Source of the DNA: Maniola hyperantus
Taxonomy: Eukaryota > Arthropoda > Insecta > Lepidoptera > Nymphalidae
Length of the DNA stretch: 64,000 nucleotides
Direction: 5' to 3'
Assembly: GCF_902806685.2 (NCBI RefSeq)
Contig: NC_048563.1
Span: 5,074,423 to 5,138,422 of the forward strand
In this document: one piece after another, positions 43,248 through 53,200 of the stretch
Position numbering within the stretch: the stretch's first letter is position 1
Layout of the letters: each line of letters starts with the position of its first letter
Translations under genes and position numbers: made by a program
Notes under the pieces: generated by a model
Told to the model about the DNA's origin: nothing
Seen by the model: only the letters and a program-made list of their open reading frames with translations
The model's database searches: none

Positions 43248-44506
43248 GAATTTTTGTCCGGAGCGGGTTTACTAATCGCCTTTTTACTACAACTTGGACA
43301 TGTCTTTACTGTAAAGTTCTGACGTCCACACGAAAAACATCTAATAAATTTCGGAACTGTCCTGCAAAATTTAAAGGAATGGTTACCCTTGCCGCACTTG
43401 TAACATAGTTGTTTATTTGTTTTCGTAAAATTAGTGCCTTTACTTGTATCAACCTTAGGTGCAGGTGTGACTGAAAGTGTGTTTATCTGTTTTGTCACTT
43501 GTTTGTAAGCAAACTCTGAACTTAAAGTTGCCTTACTGTTAGTAGGCTCAGAAAATAAGGCGGAACGCTGCCTCGCAGCCTCTAGTTTGCGACACTTTTC
43601 CTTCAACATTGCGACAGACTTAATGTCAACAAGAGCTAATTGTTCTGAGTAAAAAGGGCGAATATTATGTAATAAAATTTGTAACTTTTGTTCTTCGGAA
43701 AGTGGTGTTGACAACCTTGAAAACATGCCAAACATTACAGCGAAATAGATAGACACAGGTTCTTCAGAGCCTTGTGTTCTTGCTCGAATTTCACCTAGCA
43801 ACCTGTAGTCATAATCTACTGCATCAAATTCCTCTAAAAATAAAGTTTTCAATTCTGACCAAGACGAAACTTGACATTTGTTGCCTCTGTACCATAACAA
43901 TGCTCGGCCTGTAAAAAGATGAAATGCAGAAACAAATAATTTTCCATCTGAAACGCCATAAGATCTTTTATATTCCTCAACGCGTTCGATGAAACTGCGC
44001 GGATCACCCTGTCCGTTGAAATGTAACTTCCACTTGGCAACATTTTTATCACCAGTGCAGTCAACGGCGGTACTCTCGGAATCCAGTGATTCGTCGTGAG
44101 ACGACTCATTGTCAGCATCTAATCTGGAAATCAAACTCTGCAACTTTGTATGTAATTCACTCTTCCTACTTATTAAGCTGAGTTCGGAACACTGTATTCT
44201 CAAAATTCTAAAGTACAAATGTGAAGCTAAAGCTTTAGACCTACAGAGGGCATGTCTCTCTTTAGTGTCAGAACACTTTTTTAATAAATCTTCTAAGTCT
44301 TGAAGTTTTTTAGTAATAACCCCTAACTCACTTTCAGAAGTGAAATCCGTCTCTAAAATTGATTCAGAAGGAATTTCCTGAATTAATTGTTTTAACTGTT
44401 TCTTTAAACCTAGCACTGTAGGTGCTGGAGTTTCGGAACGAATGGATACCTCATAACACAATTCGTCCTTCAAAAGTGAATGAAACTGGGCAAAAGTCTG
44501 TTCCAT
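43238..44506 (-). CDS. gag: Gag of element 2 (422 aa)
   Basis: The start is MEQTFAQFHSLLKDE. A Gag capsid-like region follows around residues 150-290 (KWKLHFNGQGDPRSFIERVE, SWSELKTLFLEEFDA). Near the C-terminus is a classical CCHC knuckle (CYKCGKGNHSFKFC) and then a variant one with Phe at the His position (CFSCGRQNFTVKTC). The last codons read through the slippery AAAAAAC into TAA. It forms the particle and binds element RNA. Confidence 0.92.
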   Translation of the reverse strand: MEQTFAQFHSLLKDELCYEVSIRSETPAPTVLGLKKQLKQLIQEIPSESILETDFTSESELGVITKKLQDLEDLLKKCSDTKERHALCRSKALASHLYFRILRIQCSELSLISRKSELHTKLQSLISRLDADNESSHDESLDSESTAVDCTGDKNVAKWKLHFNGQGDPRSFIERVEEYKRSYGVSDGKLFVSAFHLFTGRALLWYRGNKCQVSSWSELKTLFLEEFDAVDYDYRLLGEIRARTQGSEEPVSIYFAVMFGMFSRLSTPLSEEQKLQILLHNIRPFYSEQLALVDIKSVAMLKEKCRKLEAARQRSALFSEPTNSKATLSSEFAYKQVTKQINTLSVTPAPKVDTSKGTNFTKTNKQLCYKCGKGNHSFKFCRTVPKFIRCFSCGRQNFTVKTCPSCSKKAISKPAPDKNSKN

Positions 44507-45650
44507 TGTGTTAAGTCAAAACACATTTAACAAAATATCGAGCTTGTGTAACTGTCTATGTTTAGCCTTATACAAATTGGTTAAACACAAACACAAAAGA
44601 AGTTATTTAAACTATTAAATATACACAAGCAAAATACACAACAAAAACAATATTCTTAAGTCTATCCTAACCTATTTTATCAATTATGTTCCTATTCCAA
44701 AATATTGTTAATAATACAAGCACATATTATTACTATAGTAAACAAAATATAACAAAATAAACTTCCCAAAATTGAATAAATGATTGTAAGGTGCAGTATC
44801 ACCTTTATGAGTACACAGTGTGTTACAACCTTTACAATTACAAAAGTAAACAGGCAACAAAATTGCAATGAACTCTGACTAGCATATTATCTTTCAAAAA
44901 AACAAAGAGATTGTGCAATGGTTTGATGGCTGTTACTTTACACTTTTAACACATAACCTAAAATACAACAAAATCTGTTTCTAAATGTCACTTTAAACTA
45001 CCAGCATTCACTTAAACTTAACATGTTTTGTGTGTGAAGTAGCTTTTATCATAACCTTAACACAGCTCTAAACAAAATTTCAACAAAATAATGAAGTATC
45101 AAGTCACTGACAAAAAATTGTTCATAACTTCCTACTTGAACTTAATGTAATCTCTGAATATAGTTTATATATTTAGTTTCACAAGTTGTAACTCTTAGTA
45201 TTTATAAATGTATGTGTGTAACTAGTTAACAGCACATAGCGTTTCAAAACTTTAATTATACTAAGTTACCGGAATTTTCAAACATAAGATGTACTTACTA
45301 TTGAAAGCAATACCCAACAACAACTCAGTTAAGCAATGTTTATTACTAAACTGAAGGCAAACATTCACTTATACACCTCCAAGGTAAGTCAAATAACATA
45401 ATTGAACGGCATAAACACCATTTATAAAGTGTTGATTAAGTAAGAAAAAATGTTGGACTATACTCAGAAAATTACTTAAACTATCAAACAAAATTTCTAA
45501 CTATTAGTTATTATTTAGTTAGTTAACCATAAAAACAGCTTAGTGCTCTTTGCAATGTGTCACTACTTAGAAAATTGTACAATCAGCGGAGTACATTTCA
45601 TAAAATTCACAAAATTTCTCAAAATATACTGAAATAACTATATAAAAAAA
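44507..45650 (-). other. Long untranslated leader of element 2
   Basis: About 1.1 kb of AT-rich sequence lies between the primer site and the gag start. I see no conserved coding frame in it. Confidence 0.6.
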
Positions 45651-45663
45651 CGTTCGGGCGCCA
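45651..45663 (-). promoter_or_regulatory. Primer-binding site of element 2, tRNA-Lys type
   Basis: On the minus strand it reads TGGCGCCCGAACG, two bases after the 5' LTR. The first 12 bases equal the well-known tRNA-Lys primer site of lentiviruses and of some insect gypsy elements. Confidence 0.9.
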
Positions 45664-45665
45664 TT

Positions 45666-47167
45666 TGTAAGGTGGGTAAATTGGGCGGAATAGAAATATA
45701 CCCGGATACGGAATAATCTACCACCTTACAAAGATTAGAGGAAAAAAAAAATAATAATTTACTTTACTTGATCTATCTACCTAGTAAAGAATAGAAGCTA
45801 GCCGTCGACTCCCTTGTAATGTATATGAGGTGTTATAAATGAAATTTGCTAGATGTTAGGCAAAATTGTTTTTAATGTAACTTTTACCGGGGTCGCTTAA
45901 TACATAGTGATGGCTAATAATGCTTAGTTATTCTAGCTTAATGCCAAGACTTAATTTAGATACATTAGAATGCCTTAGGTAGATAGTACATAAAATCTAT
46001 GTTTTAAATTTAAGATGCCATTGGCATGGAATAGACAATGACACAGTAAAATTCATAAAATTGTTTCAAAATAAAAGCTCAGTAGTAAAGACAGGGTTCT
46101 TACTGTACACATACACTAAGAAGGTTCACTAAACTGTTGCAGGATACAAACATTTGCTTACTTGTAGGTGCGAAGACTGCAAGGTAGCTGGACGGCATCG
46201 GCCAAGATCCAAAACTCAATTTATTTGATTCTTCACAACCGAAATGTTTCATTACAAAGATTTTCACCAAGTCTTATCCATAGCAATTAAGTTGTCAACG
46301 TGAATGTGCAAAAGAAATAAATACGAAAACCGAAAACGCAAACGGAAAACTAAAACGGAAAACTGAAGCTAAACGTAAAACGTAAACGTAAAACGTAAAA
46401 ACGTAAACCCTGTAACAAAGAAAAACAAGATTATAATTTGTGCTGTGTGAAAATTTCGACACGTGGAATTTTCCCGATCAAACACAACTCACCTATTGAA
46501 CTCCTGGCCACCAATGGTTTTCAGAAGTCCACCCACAACCCATTATCCTCATTTATTTGGGAAGTTAAAATAACTGGAACTGAAAGAAATCATGAGATTA
46601 GGATTTTCTCTAACCAAACCGCCATTTTGTCGAATCCACATTACTTGATTTTTCACTCACCATAATTGATGAAACATTGAAATACGTTAGGATGACTAAC
46701 TTTATAACTATTGTATTTTCCCAGGCGAAGCCATGGGCGAAAAAGAATGAGATTTTCCTGGAACGAAAAAAATTCGTCTTCACATGTTGACTCCAGAGAA
46801 AATTCTAAATCTCACCAATCGGTGTTGCCTGACGCAACCCGAGTGTCGCCGCTCTCAGTTAGTTTGATCATGAAGCCAATTCATTTTTGAATATTTGCGG
46901 AACCTAAGGATATATTATAAGAACCGTTTTGTTAATGACTTAACAATAAACAAATGATATTATGGTTTTATTTAATTATTTTGTTTTATTTTTACGACAA
47001 TTGACAACGAAGCAAACGCCATCTATTGTGGCTCGAATGAACTCTGAACATCGACCCACGCGTAGTTCTGCACCCTGATGCTAGGTGGCACCAACATACT
47101 TTGAACAAAAATAGATTTTAATTAAAAGCGAAACGCTAATTAGTAGTTCAAAATTTACAACGTCACA
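45666..47167 (-). repeat. 5' LTR of element 2 (1,502 bp)
   Basis: It has the same length and, apart from the agg(t/g)ggg end, the same sequence as the left LTR over everything I compared. Confidence 0.95.
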
Positions 47168-47198
47168 GTACTTACATCTACCTATTATTCTATCTACG
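47168..47198. mobile_element. Inverted-repeat transposon Z, right part
   Basis: It reads gtacttacatctacctatta and ends tctacg. See the left part at 37365-37726. Confidence 0.8.
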
Positions 47199-47483
47199 AG
47201 TTTAGTCCATATTTTAAAGGTTAACCGTACTTTTGAATTGACAGTTGAACCCTAGAGTCAAAATGGCGCGTGAGCGTTTTGTACGGACTATAATCATTAC
47301 AATATTCAATTTTGATTCTACAATCAATTTGAAATCCAAAAAAAACACTGTTATTATATAGTTAGGTAGATTTAGGTTTTTACTTCAGCTGACAATTGTA
47401 ATATATTATGTAGGTTGCAAACGCATCGAATTAGAAGAAAGGTGATGCAAAATTATGTAGGTTAGATAACGAAATATTGTGGC

Positions 47484-47638
47484 TAATTCCATTGTACACA
47501 ATCTCTAAACTAAACTAAAATGGCATGTCTAAATCTAATGCTATCCCTTTCATAATGTTACTTGCGGAAAAGGATGGCACAAAATTTAGACCGGTTAATT
47601 TAGTTTAGTTTAGAGATTGTGTACAAGAGAATCGGCCC
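47484..47638. mobile_element. Foldback miniature element, copy 2
   Basis: It is the same family as 18737-18896: inverted arms with acaatctctaaactaaacta on both sides and the end gtgtacaagagaatcggccc. The middle differs. Confidence 0.8.
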
Positions 47639-47663
47639 CACTATGAAAACAATAGCATGTAAA

Positions 47664-47975
47664 AGCAGTGATAGCCTAGTGGTTAGGACGTCCGCCTTCT
47701 AATCGGAGGTCGGGGGTTCGATCCCGGGCACGCACCTCTAACTTTTCGGAATTATGTGCGTTTTAATTAATTAAATATCACTTGCTTTAATGGTGAAGGA
47801 AAACATCGTGAGGAAACCTGCATGCCTGAGAGTTCTCCATAATGTTCTTAAAGGTGTGTGAAGTCTACCAATCCGCACATGGCCAGCGTGGTAGACTATG
47901 GCCAAAACCCTTCTCACTCTGAGAGGAGACCCGCGCTCTGTAGTGAGCCGGTGATGGGTTAATCATGATTATGAT
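47664..47975 (+). repeat. tRNA-Arg-like SINE, complete
   Basis: The head gtgatagcctagtggttagg, loop cttctaa and B box ggttcgatccc are followed by the full body to gagccggtgatgggttaatc. It serves as the unbroken reference for the copy split by element 1. Confidence 0.8.
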
Positions 47976-48089
47976 GAATAGCATGTAAGATTTTGTTATA
48001 ATTACTGTTTGTTCATAAGTTGGGTTGATCATAAGACATCACTCAATAAACACGTCTCCATCAATTTAACAAAACCAAGAAATAAAAGA

Positions 48090-48465
48090 TATATAAAAGG
48101 AAAAGGTGACTGACTGACTGACTGACTGATCTATCAACGCACAGCTCAAACTACTGGACGGATCGCGCTGAAATTCGGCATGCAGATAGCTATTATGACA
48201 TAGGCATCCGCTAAGAAAGAATTTTTCAAAATGCAATCCCTAAAGGGGTAAAATAGGGGTTTGAAATTTGTATGAAAGTCTGTCAGTTTTGAAGTGTCTA
48301 TAAAGAAGTTTTGTAGTTAATATTTTTGCAATTAGTAGTATGACATATTTTAGTAAGCTCATGTTAAAATCTCATAGTTAAAGATCAAACCTAAGGGTGT
48401 AAAATAGGGGTTTAAAATTTGTGTAGTCCACGCGGACGAAGTCGCGGGCATAAGCTAGTAAAAGA
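48090..48465 (-). repeat. Family D element, with inner extension
   Basis: On the minus strand it ends gtgactgactgactgactga-type sequence and starts near aagctagt; the usual gcttatgcccgcgacttcgt is present. It lies 50 bp upstream of the orphan exon. Confidence 0.7.
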
Positions 48466-48515
48466 TATATTTCACAGTCCCCACTCCCCACTGATTGCCA
48501 ATTTTTTTCTTACAG

Positions 48516-48683
48516 TTGCATAAAGACACGAGGCCCACCTATAAATGCAAATATTGTGGAAAATCCTTCCAAAGCACGACAGGCCACCATTTGCACGTAA
48601 AACACGTGCACCTCAACGTGCCCTGGCCCAAGAGGACTCGCAACGAACGTGCGAGTGCCAAGCGAACACAGTGTGGACTCTAG
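48516..48683 (+). CDS. Orphan terminal zinc-finger exon (exon 10 type)
   Basis: The acceptor ttttttcttacag is followed in phase 0 by LHKDTRPTYKCKYCGKSFQS, a complete last-finger sequence, then VHLNVPWPKRTRN and a TAG at 48681-48683. It is intact and has the same phase as exon 10 of other copies, but no exon 9 or earlier exons precede it within the 1.3 kb back to element 2. It is either the last survivor of a lost paralog or an alternative last exon for copy C (exon 9 at 36041-36238), now 12 kb away across element 2. Confidence 0.75.
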   Translation: MHKDTRPTYKCKYCGKSFQSTTGHHLHVKHVHLNVPWPKRTRNERASAKRTQCGL

Positions 48684-48689
48684 TGACAC

Positions 48690-49235
48690 GCAGTGTTTCC
48701 ATATGTAAATCGAGAATTACCGTGTTCAAGGGTTAAAATTACGGTGTTTCTAGATTAAATTACGGTGGATTAGCTAAAAGAATACCGTGTAAATTACCGT
48801 GTCATTTTTAAAAGAAAAAACGTCACGAATTTGCTTTTTAATCAATTATTAATATTATTCTGAATCTGACTCTCCTAGAATAGCAATATCTTTTTCATAT
48901 ACGGATTTATTCATATTAATATTTTGTTAAATCTCATTAGTTTTACATTTCATTCCTTCCTAATTGCTTGAATAAGGACGAAAATAGATTGCTGAGATTC
49001 GATGCTTAAACCGAGAGCAAGAGAAATGTTGCCATTACGAAATATGCTAACGTGACTGAGATTCGTACTCGTATTACGCAGTATACTATGAATTTTTAAC
49101 GTGATTTTTGTATTACGGTGACACGGTCAAGGTAATGGCCATATTACCTTGACGGTAGATTAGGGCTGAATTACGGTGCATCTACGGTAATTACCGTGTA
49201 CATGGAAACACTGACTGACACGTAATATGAACCAA
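48690..49235. other. Unrecognised AT-rich stretch with short repeated phrases
   Basis: The phrases attaccgtg, ttacggtg and atggaaac(a) recur (48717-48800 and 49110-49205), giving a loose inverted arrangement: gtgtttccatat near 48687 and catggaaacactg at 49201. This could be an old element with decayed ends. No coding frame is visible. Confidence 0.45.
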
Positions 49236-49372
49236 AGGTCGAGATGACAATCGGGGAGGGAACGCCCCGCACACACTCACAACCCCCGCGCTAACTCGGT
49301 TCGGGCTAGTGCGGGTGTGCGGGGCGTCCCCCCTCCTCATATATCGATTGCCATCTCAACCTGTCGTGGACT
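49236..49372. repeat. GC-rich long hairpin
   Basis: Arm aggtcgagatgacaatcg ... aacgccccgcacac faces gtgtgcggggcgtc ... cgattgccatctcaacct. A second, inner stem (cccgcgcta / ctagtgcggg) continues the pairing. The predicted stem is about 60 bp with small bulges. It may be a miniature element or a transcribed hairpin. Confidence 0.75.
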
Positions 49373-49640
49373 ACACGTAGCTGATATCGTTCATTTGTAT
49401 TATCATGATTAAAATAATTATTTAAAAATGGAAATTGCAGTTTTATTTCTCTGATCTTCACCGTTAGTACAATTCACGACAGTTAGGGAACTTGGAACAA
49501 ACCTGTGACAACTGGTACTGGTACAGACGCTCAGAATCAGGCTCAAAAACACTATAACCCAGAGTCGTAAAGCCAGTTGATTAAAAGTGCTTGGTAGTTG
49601 GGTTTCTGTCAGCTGTCAATGATAAAAACGTAGAGTGATT

Positions 49641-50029
49641 CGTAGATAGAATAAAAGGTAGATGTAAGTACTGTGTAACCGCGTATGAGATAGCGATAGC
49701 ACGACGTAACGATGAATAACACGACAATTATTACCATTGTTTAGTAGTCAATATTTGTATTAACCGATCAACAATATATTTTGTATTAAACGTTTTTTAT
49801 GCGAAGACAAGTAAATAACTCATAAGGAATACAATTACGCCACGAATTCTCAAAGTTTGTTTCGCAACTTCTTGTATGTATTCTTGAAAAAAACCAGTTA
49901 CATGATAAGGGACAAAAAATAGATTAGCTGCGTCTCTGTTTATCACATTAGTAACTTTATCTGTGCTCTCTTTTTAGTGCGAATGAGAAAGCAAACGTTC
50001 CTGCATCTACCTTTATTACTCTATCTACG
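49641..50029. mobile_element. Inverted-repeat transposon Z, complete copy (389 bp)
   Basis: Ends are cgtagatagaataaaagg and, reversed, cgtagatagagtaataaagg. The interior contains gtactgtgtaaccgcgtatg, the target of element 2 in the other copy. It is inverted relative to the 37365 copy and non-coding. Confidence 0.85.
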
Positions 50030-50044
50030 TTTAGTACACTTTAT

Positions 50045-50251
50045 CACAGCACCAAAGAGTATATAATCACTATGCACAGCACCACAGAGTACATTGAATA
50101 TACCACAGCCTTGGACGATCTAACCTAGGTTAGATCGTCCAAGACCACAGCACTTAATTTTGTTTACTTTTGTACTTTACAGTTATGTGAGAAATTAAAT
50201 TAAATTATAATAATTGTTAGTTAGTGAATGACTGTGGGACCAAACGGCATT
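50045..50251 (+). promoter_or_regulatory. Candidate promoter region of copy D
   Basis: It contains caccaaagagtatataatca, shared with the copy E upstream region, and accacagagtacattg as in copy C. A TATA-like gtatataat is at about 50057-50065. The related motif ccagagtcgtaaagccagtt lies further up at 49560. Confidence 0.4.
50110..50143. repeat. Perfect 34-bp palindrome flanked by 7-bp direct repeats
   Basis: It starts cttggacgatctaaccta and reads the same on both strands. The sequence accacag stands on both sides (50102-50108 and 50144-50150). It may be a transposon reduced to its two ends. Confidence 0.9.
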
Positions 50252-53200
50252 ATGTGTTCCCCGAGGCACAGCGAAAAGGTGAAGATCAAAATTCAGACTT
50301 CGAGGTTAGGTCATCATAGTCATATTGTAAATTGCCTACAAAATGGTTTCTTTACAGTTTTGCATGATATGTCTGGACTCCAGTGAGGATTGTAAGTTGT
50401 ACCCAATCAACAAGTGTAATTTGGATTTGGAATATCAACATTTGACTGGAATTTCGGTACGTTGTCTGCTGAAATTAATAGAATTCATTGACCGAGCAAA
50501 GCTTGGTCTCCGAGTCTTGATGTCCGTCAGTCCGTCTGTCACAGTCTTATAACTTCTGAATCACTGAACATAATCCTATATCATTATATGTAAACTGATG
50601 GCCTTCTGCCGAATATCTCTACATATAAAAATGAATCGCTAAATGTGTTGCTGATCGCAAATCTCGAGAACAGCTGAACCGATTTAGCTAATTCTTTTTT
50701 ATAATATTCCTTGAAGTACGGGGATGGTTCTTACGGAGAGAAAAATTTAAAAAAATTGCCTGAAAAAGTATAGACTGTTAGGCGGTATGAGGTTCGCCGG
50801 GGCAGCTAGTTGCATAAAAAAATATAAAAAGCTTGAAATAAAGCTTTTTATATTTTTTTATGCAAGGGAGGCTCTCATACAAAATGGGTGGCTTTAAATT
50901 GAAGGCTGAATTCGATGCTATATGTCAAAAACCGGCCATATAATAAATTTTCAAAAATATATTTATAATGCACTGTCATAATTTTAACTTCTCTAAATTT
51001 AGTTCTCAGGGACTCTCGTGGTCCCATACTATATATGGCTCGAACAGCCCTTTTCTGCAGCACAAAAATAGAATTAATATCAGCAGCACTACCCCATAAT
51101 AATATACCATATGACATAATGCTTTGAAAGTAACTAAAATATACTAGTCTCGCCGTTTCTATGTCTGTCAACTGGCGAATCTTTTTACTGCATATGCGGT
51201 AGAACTAAGTCTAAGCACTTAAACGTTTCCGTCTGTTGTGCGTGCATTGCCCCTCAAGTGAACCTATAAGGGTTCCGTTTTTCCTTTTGAGGATATTAAG
51301 ATATGCTCTGTTATTGCAGCTGCAGGATGAGCTGCAGTTTGAGCCCCAGTTCTGCACAGAGTGTGCTCAGAGACTGAGCAACTGCAGCAAGTTTAGGAAC
51401 AAGAGTATGAGAGCTTATCATTTACTTTTGGGATTAATTGAGAAGCATAAAACGGTAAGGGACTTATTGATAGAGCAAAGCTAGGCTTTCTTGGAGGCCT
51501 AGCTAGGTCTAGTGACTACCCACCACCTCCCATGGCCCCACCAACCTCGCTGTTATATGGGCCGAAACGCTGGCGCCCGTTCGGTACTTGCACAGTGCCT
51601 CTTTCCCGGGACGCCTTTTTGACTCCCTACAAATTCTTTCTATCCTTTCCTTTCTAGTCTTTCTCCCCTTTCTGGGGCAGACATACACACAAACGCAGAT
51701 CCCCGCGTGCCCCGCTGTCCGGATCCTTCCTCAAACACCCACTGGTCCACGATCACGGTCCGAGCTGTTCTGCCTCTTGTGCCAATGAACTCCCGTAGCT
51801 TGCCGAAGTTTTCCGCCGAAGCAACGAGGACCTAGTCCAGGTCTAGTGACTCATGTCATTGGTTTAGCAATGAGGCAGTCTGGCAGTCCAAGCCTGAGTA
51901 TGGGTCTCCTCTCAGAATGAGAAGAGTTAGGTCATAGTCAACCACGCTGGCCAAGTGTGGATTGGCAGACCTCACACATCCTTGAGAACATTATGGAGAA
52001 CTCTCAGGCATTCAGGTTTACTAGCACATACACTAATCATTATCATCAATCAATACACATCCACAGCTGGACATAGGTATCTTGTAGGGACTTCCACACG
52101 CCACGTCTTGCGCCGCCGCCATCCAGCAGCTCCCACATGCTCGTTTATTGCGTCTGTCTTCCTAAGTGGGAGGTCTTCCAACGCTGCGCTTTCCGGTGCG
52201 AGGTTGCGATTCTAGTTGGGACTCCATCATCTATCGGTTTTTCAAACTAGTGCCAAATATTAATATGTCATAATATGTTTTCAGTTTTATTTTTATTTTT
52301 ATTTTATTTATTTATTAATATGTTTTCAGTTAACAAAGAAAATTATCCAGACAGTTGACAGAAAGGATAACAAACTAGCATCTAATATAGAAAAGAAACT
52401 GTACCAATCAGACCACTGCGACCTACACTTGACAGAAATTAAAGGAAACCAAGATTTGAGAGTGTATAGTACTCAAGAAAACAATGTGAATATTGAAGAA
52501 CAAAAAATTTTTCCAAATAAACTAATAGGTAAATTAATTATTAAATTACTAGATGATGCCCGCGACTTCGTCCGCGTGGATTTAGGTTTTTGAAAATCCC
52601 GCGGGAACTTTATGATTTCCCGGATTCCTATGTCCTTCCCCGGGATACAAGCTATATCTGTACCAAATTTCATCAAAATCGGTTAAATGGATGAGCCGTA
52701 AAAAGCTAGCAGACAGACAGACAGGCACACTTTCTCATTTATAATATTAGTATGGAATATATTAGTATGGATTTACATGTTATTTTTTAACTAGCTTATG
52801 CTCGCGACTTCATCTGCGTGGACTACATACATTTCAACCCCCTATTTTACTCCCTTAGGGGTTGAATTTTTAAAAAATCCCTTAGCTGATGCTTACGATA
52901 GAATAGCTATCTGCATGCCAAATTTCTGCCCAATCCGTCCATTAGTTTCAGCTGTGTGTTGATAGATCAGTTAGTCAGTCAGTCAGCCACCTTCTCCTTT
53001 TATATACAGGATGTAACCAGAACGCTAGCAAAAACTTAGCGTTATTTTTATACTACCTAAACACAATCCGATACCATTTGCCTCATTTTGTAGTTTTAGT
53101 GATCTAGTATTTTTCGAATCCGCAATGTATAGCGTGCAAAACTCTGGTCAATGCCCCGCCTACGACGTGACATTGACTCCGAGTGGCCTACTTACGCAAC

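Larger units (their letters stand above)
37727..47167 (-). mobile_element. Ty3/gypsy-type LTR retrotransposon, element 2, complete, minus strand
   Basis: The order on the minus strand is 5' LTR (right), tRNA-Lys-type primer site, long leader, gag, pol, about 0.8 kb untranslated, purine tract, 3' LTR (left). The target repeat is gtac (37723-37726 and 47168-47171). The 1.5-kb LTRs differ by about two bases at one end (agggtgg against aggtggg). Long LTRs with tRNA-Lys priming recall Osvaldo/Ulysses-type elements, which is a weak inference. No env is present. Confidence 0.95.
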
